Positions 10,473-21,667 of a DNA stretch of 64,000 bases are shown in pieces; position 1 is the first letter of the stretch; the number at the start of each line of letters is the position of its first letter. The stretch lies in assembly GCA_037043015.1 (NCBI GenBank), contig CM073322.1, forward strand, positions 32,359,864 to 32,423,863, written 5' to 3'. The notes under the pieces are model-generated. The model was not told the origin of the DNA. It searched no databases and saw only the letters and a program-made list of their open reading frames with translations. The DNA is from Bryum argenteum. Taxonomy: Eukaryota; Streptophyta; Bryopsida; Bryales; Bryaceae. Both the position numbers and the translations under genes were made by a program.

Positions 10473-13400
10473 ATAAAAATCAAGCTCATGGGGCCAATTC
10501 ACAAGGCCATGAGACCAATACGTACTATTAGCTACATTCCTTGCTTTTTATATTTTTACATTAAAATATTTTAATGAGATAAAGATTTTGTATTGAAATC
10601 AAGCAACCATCTTTAGGCCATGAATTGGCCTTCCATTCTTGTATCTCTCAAATGTTGGAGCACAGGCCATGTCATAACTTATCCCCCACCCATTACAATA
10701 TAATTTCAGGAGATTGGCCTTGACTCCCCATGTAAGGTCTTTTGGGCCAATTTCTAAAAATAATCCAATCACGATTGAAGATTTTGCCATGAATTGGCCC
10801 CATCAATGGCTTGGCCCCTCGTGCAAAGCAACCTTGAGTATACCACCGTGTAGGTTTTATATTAGTGAGGGATTCATTTTATTCTTTTAAGAATTCTAAG
10901 GTTATAGAAGTAATTGTAAGACCTTAGAATCATGTACCCTAGTTGTACGACCCTTTGGACACTTGATTGTTGAATGATTGATATCTTTTTGACATGTTAA
11001 AGTACAAATTAGCCATTTCCATATCGATTTTGAGTCTTATGAGTACCAATATTGTATCAAGCTAGAAAATTTGGGATTTTTGAATTTTTGAATTTTAGTA
11101 TACTTACCCTCAAATTGATCATCTTGCTATAATAATTCAATGTGGATTCATTCTATCATTCAAGATTATAACAATAAAAAGTGACAATTGAATTTTTTTT
11201 CATTGTTGTGTTGAGTATGTTGTCTAAATCTTAATAGATCATGGGAATTTCATACTTATTATTTTATTCTATATATGCCATGTTTGTTGATAAGGAGACA
11301 ACACATGAAGCTTTAACTTTCCAATACTATTACTCAAAATATGAAGGGGGAAATGTGTAACCCATTATCGTCAAGATGACCAATTTTGGTCGTCTATGAC
11401 GGTTTGGCATGTAGCCAACTAAAAGATTTGAAAACCACTATCCATTTGTTGTCTACACGGAGAGACAGGGAGGACCATCAAAATTGGTTGTCTCGGCGTT
11501 AAAAGCTCAAGAAAGTAAGTAGTCATGTGTTTCAAAAATGTATATGTCATGCCCGTGTAGAAAACAAAACTTTAATATTGGTTCCACTTCTTAAGAACCA
11601 AGGCTTCAAAATTGTTGAGGACCAACTCCCTTTGTTCAATGCATAGTGTTGATTCTCAACTTTTGACATGTTTTGAGGCACACAACAATAGGATATAGTA
11701 CCCAACTTGTACATGTATTTGTACGTTAAAATCTCTAATCCTATTTTCTCACCAATTTTGAAATCTCAATGTTCAAAGTTGAAAAATAGTTTTATTTTTT
11801 TGTTGAAATATGGGAATTAGCAATATATAGAGACCAAATTATTTATATTTGAGAGAAACTAGCACTTGAAACTCTTTAAATACTTTACATCCAATTGAAT
11901 TAGGAATATGCATACATATTTTCACCTCATAGGACCTATAAAACCTGGAAAAAAGATTGAATTTTATACGGAGGTATGCTAATATTCAAATGTAAAACCC
12001 AATTTTCAACAAAAAAAAGAGCATATAAAATAGTAATAAAATGGAAATTCAAACTTTGAGATCTTGCCAAGTAACTTGCTTATACATGTACAAAAACCAA
12101 AACTTCAATAATCTCAAACCTCAAAATTTGGTAAATTTTGTGATCTAATTGCTTTTGATCAAATTTTGAGAACACATGAGCATATACACCAATCTTGGGT
12201 AGAATTCAAGATCCCCTAATAGTGTTTTAACGCTTTTAAAGCAAATATTTCCTAAAATATGAAGAATTTTGAAGTGCAAATTGTAATGGTACAAACGTAT
12301 TGAGAAACTCTACAATTCTAAGAAACGTTTAACCCCATATAATCTAAATTTAGTAATCAAAAGCCCTACCAAAGTCTAATTAACTCTATACCAACTTCAC
12401 TCACCTACACAATCTGGGTTCTCCCTTGGAATTTCTAAATATGAAGGGACCTAATAAAAGTGTGCCCGGTATTTGTTTTTTGCGTGCAAGCCCTTAAAAT
12501 TCCACGGAGAGCCCCACATGGTGGCATGAACTCCAAAGTTTCTTTTAAAAAATAAAAATAAAAAATTCTTCATGGAATAAAAATGAAAAAAACAAAAAAC
12601 TGGGCTCTCACCCCTGCAGAACCCAAATTGGCCTCTAACACACTATTTACTAATACACAATGATTTTCCCCTTAAAAAACCTAGGCCATTTTATCTAGCT
12701 AGAGTAACCAAACTCCCTCATGGCCATCATACAAACAAGGAATAATTCTCATGCTAATATCATTACAATGATTGCTTAGAAACAAAAGTGTAGTTGAAAA
12801 CATCGTCAAGAATTTATGACCCCAACTCACATAAAGCGGCTCTATGTGGTTATTTGCGCAACCAAGTTTGTTTCGACCCCAATGGAAGGTGCTTATTCCT
12901 TGGATCCATGCGCTAATTCTAGGTTAAGATCATCATAATGTCAGATCATTTGTAAATGCGGCCCGCCCACATCCTTATAAAAGAAATGTAGATAGATGAT
13001 TTTGATAATTTTGGTTAAGTCTTAATGAAAGCTGTTATGATGGTCGCTACTTGGCAGATGGAGTTCTTTATGATCATGACCTTTATTCTTTTCTTTTCTG
13101 ACAATTCGCAAATTGAGATATTCGATTGGTTACGAGAATAATAGTGACACTTGAAAAATACAAAACTTGAGTTCATAATCATTGCGTCTACGCGCTTTTG
13201 CCATAAGTGACGAACAGGAACGAGTAAATACTACTTGACCGACTCATGTGGAAATATCAAAGTGGACATCATCATTCATTTTGATTTGTGAGGATAGTTT
13301 GTTTTGTAGGGTGAGGCTTTACATGCTATTATCTTACATGCTTTTAAGGATTTCACATGCTTTGCATCGTCAGTGCTATCTGCATCTTATGGATATTTTT

Positions 13401-13485
13401 TTAACCGTGGTTGTTGTTGGATTTGGCGCTCACTTTGGTTGTCGCACAATGTCGATTTTCTCAATAAATATAAATAAATAAATAA

Positions 13486-13528
<43 letters not shown>

Positions 13529-13982
13529 GTGGAAATTGTAAATAAATAAAAATAAAAGTATATATTCATCCACAATAAAAGTTAAGTTAATGGAAGCGTG
13601 CCTAAAGTCAATCGCCTCATTTTAGGCTTCTTTCTCTTTCAGAGATTATGTCAAACCCTCACATGTAAATACTTTTCTTATGGTCCATTCGTGCTAAGCT
13701 CTTGGACCGTCTCCATTTTGAATTTGAATTCAACCCTCTATATTCTTTCCCTCCGCTACGCGCGAATTCCTTTAAATGGTTTTGGTTTTTTGGGAGGCAA
13801 TGAAGCTCTGTACTTTGTAGTGAAAAGGCCGCAGCGGAAGATTGTGGCGTCGGACGCACACATCGTCTCTGAAGAGTGTTGTGGATCAATAGAATCCATA
13901 TGGAGGTAGTCCCTCACCAACTAATCTACAAACTGATTCAAGGCGGAAAAGACAAATTAATTGGAAAATGTGGATCAACTTA
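10473..13982. other. 3.5 kb AT-rich DNA without supported genes; (TA)n microsatellite
   Basis: No ORF of more than about 100 codons, and none with recognisable motifs. An AAAT/AATA tract running into a (TA)n microsatellite lies at 13466-13526. The low-GC, poly-A/T-rich sequence is typical of decayed transposon DNA, but I cannot assign it. Confidence 0.45.
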
Positions 13983-14917
13983 TTAACCCCTAAAAATCCA
14001 GGGGTTTCCTCGACCTCCAGAACCAAAAACTGCCATTTTTCACCTTCGTTGGGAAATGGGGAAATGGAGAAACTTTTTTTTCCGGTTTAAGACTTTGAAC
14101 CGTAAGATCTTGTACTTAACTTGTATACAAAGGACTGGTCAAAATTTCAACCGTTGGATGTTTGTCATTTGTGAGATCATAACAATCAAAGTTTGACCAA
14201 CACTTTTTTTTGCCGTTGCGTGAGAGGCATTGTCTAAATGGTGCCAAGGGCAACTTGATGATTGTTATTCCAAATATTTTTCCCTCATTTTTTTTCATGT
14301 AGGTAATCAAGTTGGGTATGCTCATGCAAAATTTTAGAGACCGATTCCACTTTTTGACCTTAATGTAAAATATTCTATGAAAGAAGGTCTAAAAACAACC
14401 ATATAGTAAAACAAGCACCACGTATGATATATTTAGTTTGAGAAAAATCTCGACGGTGAGAAGGTGCATTTATGATAATGTGAATTTTGAAAAAAACAAT
14501 CTTGGAAAAAATCCAAAATCTCGAATTTTGGCAATTTTTGAAAGAAAAAATTGTAAAATTACTAGAAATTGTGAAGATTGTTTTTGAAAGTTTTGGAGGC
14601 TGCCCTTGTAAAATTGGTAAACTTTTTGACTTTGGGCACTTCGGAATTTGAATAGTAATTTGGTAATGAACATATTTCTAAAAAAAAATTAAATAAAAAA
14701 AATTATTTTAAACTGCCCGTTTTGGACTTGAAACCTAAAATTTTGAGGTGAAGGTTATAAAATTAAAATTTGACTTTGAAAATTTTACCACATACACATT
14801 ACTGTATGGGGAGCACCCAATAAAAATCTTAGGCAAAAATATCAATTTATATGCTTAAAATGAGCTGCCCGAAATCTCAGAAAACCGAATCGGTTTTCCT
14901 GGATTTTTAGGGGTTAA
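13983..14917. mobile_element. TTAA-type element E4 (935 bp), 16-bp perfect TIR
   Basis: TTAA plus CCCCTAAAAATCCAGG at the left, and its exact reverse complement plus TTAA at the right. Inside are GAACCGTAAGATCTTGTAC and CAACCGTTGGATG...GTGAGATCATAAC, then a second half containing CCACATACACATTACTGTATGGGGAGC. It is the longest member of the E4/E5/E6/E7 subfamily; E7 looks like an internal-deletion derivative. No transposase is encoded. Confidence 0.75.
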
Positions 14918-14995
14918 GGGAAGTTTCACCTAACTTTGTTCTAGATGTGATTTAGATCAAAGCTTGGGGTGCCGTTGGGGCAACAACTTTGTGGA

Positions 14996-15581
14996 TTAAC
15001 CCCTAACTCTACTTGAAGCTCGGAATGGGTTTTTGCAATTCCGGGCAGCCTAGATGAAGGGGTTAGAAGTAATATTTTTGCTTGAGATTTTTATTGGGTC
15101 CTCTTTATACTGCAAAGTGTACGTGGTAAAATTTGCAAAGTCAAATTCCAATTTTTGAGTCTTCTAGAACAATCCTTGGGTTGCGAGCCGAGATGAGGCA
15201 ACTTAAAACAGTAACTTTTTTGAAATTTTTTTTTTGAAACATGTTCATTACTAAATCACTACTCAAATTTCACAGTGACTCAAGTCAAAAAGTTTACCAA
15301 TTTTAGAAGGGCAGCCTCCAAACATTTCAAAACCAATCTTCGCAATGCCCAAAAAAACTTGGGAGACAAACTTCGGATGTTATGATCTCTCAAATGGTAA
15401 ACATCCAACGCTCAATTTTTTGAACAGTAATCAAGCATATTCTTAGGTACAAGATCTTACGGTTGGAAGTTTTAAAAAAGAAAAAGAAAATGGTTCACAC
15501 CCCCACAAGTGCTTAGAGGTAAAGAATCGCAGTTTTGAGGTTTCGAGCTCCCAAAAAACACCAAGGAGATTTAGGGGTTAA
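14996..15581. mobile_element. TTAA-type element E5 (586 bp)
   Basis: TTAA at both ends with TIRs CCCCTAACTCTACTTG and CCCCTAAATCTCCTTG. The body is closely similar to E6 in the same orientation and of identical length. Its left half corresponds to the right half of E4 reversed. It contains the AGGTACAAGATCTTACGGTT block near its right end. Only 78 bp separate it from E4. Confidence 0.65.
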
Positions 15582-16149
15582 GGATATTCAGCTCGTATTG
15601 ATTACCGAGATTAGTATGAGAGAAGCTAAGTTCTCAATGTGAGCGGGATCAGTTGGTCACTTGGTGTGCGCGGGTGGAAAGTCGTGGTGACCAATAGCTG
15701 TTTAAGGAAGCAAGGTCCCCTCAAGGTTGCCCGGTTGGTCAGTTTTCAACTAGGATTAAGGGTCGTCCTAATCTCACGGCTAAAAGGTGACAACATGGTA
15801 CTTGGAAAGCGTACCGGCTTGATACCAGACCCTCTTCTACATGCGTCGCTAGACGTTCGGGCTTCAATCTCAAGCGAAAATCTAGACGTGTCTTGTTTGG
15901 TCTTAATTTCTACGAGATCTTTTGTCCTCTATCTACGGTTGAAGTGCACTATGTTAACTGTGCCCTCGGTTCGCTAGGCTCAAATCGAGGCGTTTTTAAG
16001 CATCTATAACAGTACTCTATCCTCAGATCCATTGGACCTAGTTTTGCGACTGTACCATCCGCTTACCAGGAGTCTGATTCTCCTCTTGACATCGAGAACT
16101 CACCAGTCAGCTACGTAGACGTTGGGATCACTTGTTCAGGCCGTGAGGT
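15582..16149 (+). other. Possible 5' part of the gag-like relic
   Basis: A 112-codon plus-strand frame (15639-15977) and shorter frames lie between E5 and the DUF4283-like relic. I recognise no motif. Base composition is higher in GC than in the TTAA elements on either side, like the relic downstream, so it may be the eroded N-terminal region of the same coding sequence. Confidence 0.25.
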
Positions 16150-17110
16150 TCAAGCCAATGCGCTGGAGATGGCAAAGAATGACCCGGTGGAACTAAAACT
16201 TCATGCGGATACGATTCAACTAGAGAGGTTTGCAGTTCTTCATCCGATCAAGGCGGCTCCGGATGAGGCTCTTCTTGACAATCTGTCGAGGAGCACTGCT
16301 CGCTTCCTTCTCAGTAAGATAGCAACTAAATTCATTCTTAAAGAAGAAGAGATCAAAAAAAATAATGGAATACTATGCAAGTTGCATGAGTATTGCATGT
16401 TTTGTAGGTGGTGAGCCTACACACTCCATACATGCGTGGTTAACTTTGGTCCAAAAAAGAATCCAAGGTGAGTATAAGCTTGGCATAGACATGGACCATG
16501 GCTTTTATCAAATCGTAGCCAAGGAAGAAGCATCTGCGCATTGGTCGCTCACTATAACACTCTATTTTTTGAAATAGGGCACCTATATCATGCAGCTCTA
16601 GATTCCTTATTTCGACCCTAGCATGCGAGTTAATCCTCTCATTCGAGTTTGGATTACGTTAAAAAATGTGTATGATAAAACGCACAGCAATGCTCATGAT
16701 ATTGTAGAGTGCTTAGGAAGGGTTGTTGGTAGGTATCATTCAAACATTCATTTGGTAGATCAAAAGTTCTATATTACTATCACCTCAAGCCAACTTTCAA
16801 CAAAGCAATAGATGTTAATAATTTGGTTTAAATGTTGACTGTGCACATCGAAGTAGACTACAACAATCTTCTAATTAGGTGTCGATATTGCTTGTTAACA
16901 GCGCATCTTGTAAAAGATTGCACTGCTTTTGGTATTTCAAAGAAACGTGGAAGAAAGACAAATCAAGCGGGACAACCGGGTCCAACTTGAGATCCGCATG
17001 TACCAGCTTCTAAAGCAATTCAAGAAGCAAGTGAGCAGCGACAAGTCTTTGCACCTCAACCAAGGACTGAGGTGGTGACGGGTATTCCGCCAAGAACACC
17101 ACAAGAACTC
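16150..17110 (+). pseudogene. LINE-ORF1/gag-like relic: DUF4283-type domain and CCHC zinc knuckle
   Basis: Three successive plus-strand frames (16169-16414, 16365-16577, 16623-16811) join into one recognisable order. They give an N-terminal region, then GEYKLGIDMDHGFYQIVAK and MRVNPLIRVWITLKNV, then an unbroken stretch around 16885-16926 reading CRYCLLTAHLVKDC, a CX2CX4HX4C zinc knuckle. This arrangement is that of plant DUF4283/zf-CCHC_4 proteins, commonly ORF1 of LINEs. Stops and frameshifts separate the parts, so it is a relic. No RT follows; element E6 begins 230 bp downstream. The assignment rests on motif layout and is moderately sure. Confidence 0.55.
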
Positions 17111-17342
17111 CTCGGCTCATAAGAGGAATGTGGGAGAGGCCTCTAGTGGAAAGATAAGGTGCTTCGCGAAGAAGAGCGAGGCAATGACTCCTCTCATGCT
17201 TATGAGATTTCTTGTATGAACAAACGTGCAATCAATGAAAAAACAAGAAAAATGATGGCAGTATGTCGTATATTCCTCTCCCATCATCAAGGGATGCAAG
17301 CTCGAATGCTAGTAGGAGACAACGACGATGTAACCCGTGGGT

Positions 17343-17928
17343 TTAACCCCTAAAGATCCAAGAGGACCAAATCGGGCTTTTGCTATTTTGGGCAGCTTAG
17401 ATGAATAGGTTAAAAGTAATATTTTTGCCTAAATTTTTTAATGGGTGCTCCCTATACTGCAAAGTGTATGTGGTAAAATTTACAAAGCTAAATTCCAATT
17501 TTTGAGTCTTCTACAACAATTCTTGGTTTGCGAGCCGAACTGGGGCAGTTTAAATTTAGTATTTTTTTGAGATTTTTTTTTGGAAATATGTTCATGACCA
17601 AATCACTACTTAAGTTCCAAAGGGCCCCAAGTCAAAAAGTGTACCAATTTTACAAGGGCAGCCTCCAAAAGTGTCAAAAATAATCTCAACAATGCCCAAA
17701 AAAACTTCGTAGACAAACTTTGGATGCTATAATCTCTCAAATGGTAAACATCCAACGGTCAATTTTTATATCAGATACTGAAAATTGGCTTAGGTACAAG
17801 ATCTTACGGTTGGAAGTTAAGAAAAGAATAAAAAAACTGTTTCGCACCCCTTGAAGTGCATAGAGGTAGAGAATTGGAGTTTTGAGGTTTTAAGCTCCCA
17901 AAAACACCCAAGGATCTTTAGGGGTTAA
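17343..17928. mobile_element. TTAA-type element E6 (586 bp)
   Basis: TTAA at both ends and TIRs sharing 13 perfect bases, CCCCTAAAGATCC. Its body is near-colinear with E5: a shared ACTGCAAAGTGTA(C/T)GTGGTAAAATTT block on the left, and CTCTCAAATGGTAAACATCCAAC and TAGGTACAAGATCTTACGG on the right. No coding capacity is seen. With E5 it flanks the gag-like relic in direct orientation. Confidence 0.75.
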
Positions 17929-18038
17929 ACAACGGCTCAAGTCAATAGCACATCAAACTGTGGCTCCTATTAAGATACAACAAGAACACCTTCGACGACA
18001 ACCAACATCAAAGGCAAAGTTATGACATATTCATGACT

Positions 18039-18155
18039 ATGTCAGACCGAGCGAGAATCACGAGAATCGTAAGAACTAAACGCATAAATCCTGTAATGAC
18101 AAAATGTCCAGTGAAGGAGTCTCCTCCTTCACTGGCTTTTTACAGGGGAAAGACG
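18039..18155 (-). repeat. Gypsy LTR fragment (3' copy)
   Basis: This 117-bp block is nearly identical to 44123-44240. It includes the strand-symmetric GTGAAGGAGTCTCCTCCTTCAC palindrome region and the end ATGTCAGACCGAGCG. In this copy the TATA-like stretch of the other LTR reads GTAAAAAGC. It is fused directly to the C-terminal part of the integrase frame, so the 3' end of pol and the outer part of the LTR are deleted. Confidence 0.6.
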
Positions 18156-19322
18156 ATTGCGGAGCAATACTTTGTCGCCCACACTGTATCGCGGTGCGTC
18201 TTGTACATGGCGATCGTAGTGCCTCTTAGCATGCTCCCCTGCAATGTGGATCATTGTCTTGATCTCCTCCTGGACTTGGTGTAGAAGTTGAACTCGCTCT
18301 TCTGCAGTCGGAACTGTCGAGGTTGTAGGTTTGCTGAAAGACATCGTCGGATGGTAGCCATATGTTGCATAGAAGGGAGAGAAACCGGTTGCAGAGTGGA
18401 CGGAGTTGTTGTATGCAAACTCCGCTACTGGAAGAAGGTCGGCCTAGTCGTCTTGGCGTTTAGTTGTAAACATACGAAGAATATGTTCCAAGTACTAGTT
18501 TACACGTTCTGTCTGGCCATCCGACTGCGGATGAAATGCCGTTGTCGGTGCAGGCTGGATGCGTAGAAGTTCATGAAGGCGCCGCATGAAATTGAAGACA
18601 AAAACTGCGCCGCGGTCAGAAATCAACTCCGTAGGGGTGCCGTGGTGCTTCCAGACGTGTTGTAAATATAACTTGGCAGTACCAACTAAGTCCATTCCCT
18701 CCGTGGTGGGGATGAAATGAGCGAGTTTTGTATTTTTGTCGACCACCACCATGATTGCATCGTACCCTGCGTTTTGGGGAAGCTTAACAATGAAGTTAGT
18801 CGTAACTCGCTTCCACGGGGCATCCGCCGCTGAAATAGGCTGAAGGAGTCCGTATCGAGGATGGCGAGTGGATTTGGACCTCTGGCAAATATCACAGCCA
18901 TCGACGCAGCGGTGAACATATTTCGTCAAGGATGGCCAGTAATACGTGCGGGCCACCAAGTCAACCGTCTTTGCGCGTCCCAAATGCCCAGCTGCCCGTG
19001 CGTCGAGGCGAGAGCGAAGTACCCGTCGTCGCAATTCTTCGTTATTTGGGACTATTATCGCCTCACGGAAATACAGAACTTCGTCGCCGAGAGCATAGTC
19101 TCGAAACTGACGACGTAACTGTGCTGGAACTTCACCAAGACCCGTTGTCAAGAAATTTTGGATGGGTCCCAAAGTGGAATCTGATGAGGCAGATTCCTTG
19201 ATCTTCTGAAAAATCCGGTCATCCGTCCATACCGGTTCCACTGCCTCTAGCATTGCTAGCCGTAGCAACGGCCGTGTATTGTTGTCATTCGTAGTAGGGG
19301 TATCAAATCTCCGGGAGAGCAT
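18129..19322 (-). pseudogene. Ty3/gypsy integrase (broken, catalytic Asp changed)
   Basis: The minus-strand frame 18495-19322 carries the zinc-binding domain (GHLGRAKTVDLV...YYWP...C..C), the core entry TTNFIVKLP, VVVDKNTKLAHFIPT, ELISDRGAVFVF, and FHPQSDGQTERVN. The normal core starts D-F-I; here it reads N-F-I, so the first catalytic aspartate is lost. The downstream frame 18129-18344 (AKRHYDRHVQDAPRYSVGDKVLL) is the integrase C-terminal extension, out of frame with the core. It then runs into the LTR fragment with no chromodomain seen. Confidence 0.85.
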
Positions 19323-19336
19323 ATCAGCCCGTCCAT

Positions 19337-19798
19337 TTAGGGCCCGAGGACGAAATTATATGCTGAGAGTATTTTGGACCAATGCGCCTGCCAGCGGTTC
19401 AGGACTTTAGTTGTCAGGAATTGTTCCGAGTTTTTGTCGTCGGATATTACCCGTATCTGATGAGGTGAACCCTCTAGGTATACCCGCCAATGTTGGAAAG
19501 CCAAGACAATGCTTAGTAACTCCTTGTCGTAGATGTCGTAGTTTTCCTCTACTGCGGACATCTTCGAGCTACGATATGCACACGGATGTAGCAATCCATT
19601 AGAACCATATTGGGACAATATCCCATCGGTTGCAGTATCGGAGGCATCCGTCTCTACCAAAAAAGGCTTGTCGAACTGCGGATGAAGTAGCACTGGCGCT
19701 TCCGTGAAATGTCGACGAAGCTCCGTAAAGGCCGCCTCCGTTGCAGGGGTCCATGCAAAGGGGTGGTCCTTTCGAGTAAGTCGTGTAAGGGGCACCAC
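19337..19798 (-). pseudogene. Ty3/gypsy RNase H
   Basis: Minus-strand frame with PLTRLTRKDHPFAWTPATEAAF, the RNase H_like entry PFLVETDASDTATDGILSQ, and the YDIYDKELLSIVLAFQHWR block followed by an IRVISDDKNSEQFLTTK strand. These are ordinary gypsy RNase H blocks in the usual order after RT. It is separated from the RT frame by a frameshift near 19800-19824 and from integrase by a stop near 19330. Confidence 0.85.
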
Positions 19799-19823
19799 TA
19801 TCCGTGAATAATCTACAATGAAT

Positions 19824-20792
19824 CTACGGTAGAAATTTGCAAAACCCCAAAAAGGCTTGTACTTCCCGCAGGTTTTTTGGGGTAGGCCAATCCTTCAACA
19901 CAGCCACCTTGTGTGGACACATCTCCAGGCCACGGACCGAGACCACCAACCCTAGGAACTCCACAGACTCCTTGTGGAACTCGCATTTCGATTGCTTAGC
20001 GTAGAGCCCATGTCGTTGCAGGCGTCGTAGGACCTCCCGAACAACTTCTTGGTGCTCCTCCAAAGTCCTGGAGAAAATAAGGATGTCGTCCAGGTAAATC
20101 ACCACCGAAATGTCGAGGAGGTCTCCGAAAATACTCTGCATATGAGCCTGAAACTGCGCCGGGGCATTGGTAAGCCCAAAAGGCATGACCAAGTACTCGT
20201 AAAGACCATACCGGGTCTTAAAAGCCGTCTTGTACTCATGGCCAACGGCCATCCGGACTCGGTGGTATGCCTGTCGTACATCCAGCTTGGAGAATACCTT
20301 GGCCTCTACTAGGCGATCCGTCAGCTCAGGAATTAGGGGCAGCGGATATCGGTTCCTGATGGTGACTTTGTTGAGATACCGGTAATCAATGCAAACACGG
20401 AGTGTACCGTCCTTCCTTTTAGCAAACACAATCGGTGCTGAAACTGGAGCCTGGGATCGTCGAATCCACCCTTTCCCAAGGTGTTCGTCAAATAAGCGAC
20501 GCAACATTTCCAGCTCCGCAAGAGACATTGGACGTAGGCCCATGTTGCGGGATTCTTGTTCTTCCTTGAATTCTATCTTCATGTCCGAAGGCCCGTGTTG
20601 AGTGAGCTTATTGGAAGCTTTTTCGCTAAACACGCCTTCCAAGTCAGCATAGGCTGCATGAAGTGCCATACCAGCCTGTGGTGGGGTTGTAGAGAGCTCA
20701 AAAATCTCAAGTGAATAGAGCTCTACCCCTTTAGTCGCCTGACGGAACTTTGGTAGAGAAGATAGAGTAGGCCGAAAGCGAGCGTTTCTATG
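19824..20792 (-). pseudogene. Ty3/gypsy reverse transcriptase
   Basis: The frame contains SAPIVFAKRKDGTLRVCIDY, FSKLDVRQAYHRVRM, YEYLVMPFGLTNAPAQFQ, VVIYLDDILIFSRT with the YLDD active site, and ESVEFLGLVVS, all in canonical order. Upstream of residue KGVELY the frame runs to the edge of a 30-bp inverted repeat at 20793, where the gypsy sequence stops abruptly. Protease and gag of a minus-strand gypsy element appear 19.6 kb away at 40381-42011, so this is the distal half of an interrupted element. Confidence 0.9.
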
Positions 20793-20822
20793 GCATGAGC
20801 GTAGAGCGTAGAGCATAGAGCG
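20793..20822 (+). repeat. Left terminal inverted repeat of the 19.6-kb insert
   Basis: Thirty bases made of overlapping GAGCGTA units and beginning GCATGAGC. They are followed inward by AT-rich DNA (TACAATTTCAGATTTTTGAG). Confidence 0.7.
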
Positions 20823-21015
20823 TACAATTTCAGATTTTTGAGCACTGAGAAATTGTTTTTACAAAATAAAATTCTAAAAATAATTTTTAAAAATAATCAA
20901 AAGGGTATATTCTACAAATTATTCGAATATTACTGCCTGATGACCGTGGAATTCAGCACCCATAACCGTGCAAAATGGGCTTCATATTAGGAAAAAATTG
21001 ATCTGTGACCAAGTT

Positions 21016-21384
21016 TTAACTCCTAAAAATCCAAGCGTTTTCTCGACCTCTGATACCAAAAACTGCCATTTTTCACCTTCGTTGGGAAATGGAGAAATGG
21101 AGAAATTTTTTTCCGGTTATAGACTTTGAACCGTAAGATCTTGCACCTAAGTTGTATACAAAGGAGTGGTCAAAATTTCATGCCCGTTTTGAACTTGAAA
21201 CCTATAATTTCTAGATGAAGGTTATAAAATCAAAATTTGGCTTTACAAATTTTACCACATACACATTACAGTATGGGGAGCATCCAGTACAAATCTTAGG
21301 CAATAATATCAATTTAATTCCTTAAAATGAGGTGCCTGAAATCTTAGAAAACCGAATCGGTTTTCCCGGGTTTTTAGGGGTTAA
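21016..21384. mobile_element. TTAA-type element E7 (369 bp, deletion derivative of E4)
   Basis: TTAA at both ends, with TIRs CTCCTAAAAATCC and CCCCTAAAAACCC. The first about 170 bp match the start of E4, including GAACCGTAAGATCTTG. The sequence then jumps at GGTCAAAATTTCA to TGCCCGTTTTGAACTTG, matching the last third of E4. It is therefore an internally deleted relative, a typical origin for MITEs. It lies inside the 19.6-kb insert. Confidence 0.7.
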
Positions 21385-21487
21385 AGGGTATAGAAGACTT
21401 CATTGAAGAGGATTAAAGGGCCACATGTTTTCGGAAGAACCAAAATTGAAGGTTTATGACAAGTAATTAAGAAATTTAAACGTAGCT

Positions 21488-21532
21488 ATAAAAAAAATAA
21501 ATAAATAAATAAATAAATATAAATAAATATAA

Positions 21533-21570
<38 letters not shown>
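21488..21570. repeat. (AAAT)n / (TA)n microsatellite
   Basis: AAATAAAT units grade into ATAAATAT and then (TA)n. It is a compound microsatellite with no gene function visible. Confidence 0.9.
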
Positions 21571-21573
<3 letters not shown>

Positions 21574-21667
21574 TTCACTAAATTGTGAATTTACATAGAG
21601 TTGCGTACTTCACAGTCATGAATGTAGAAGAACGTATGTAGAAGACTAATAATGACAAGTCATGTCT

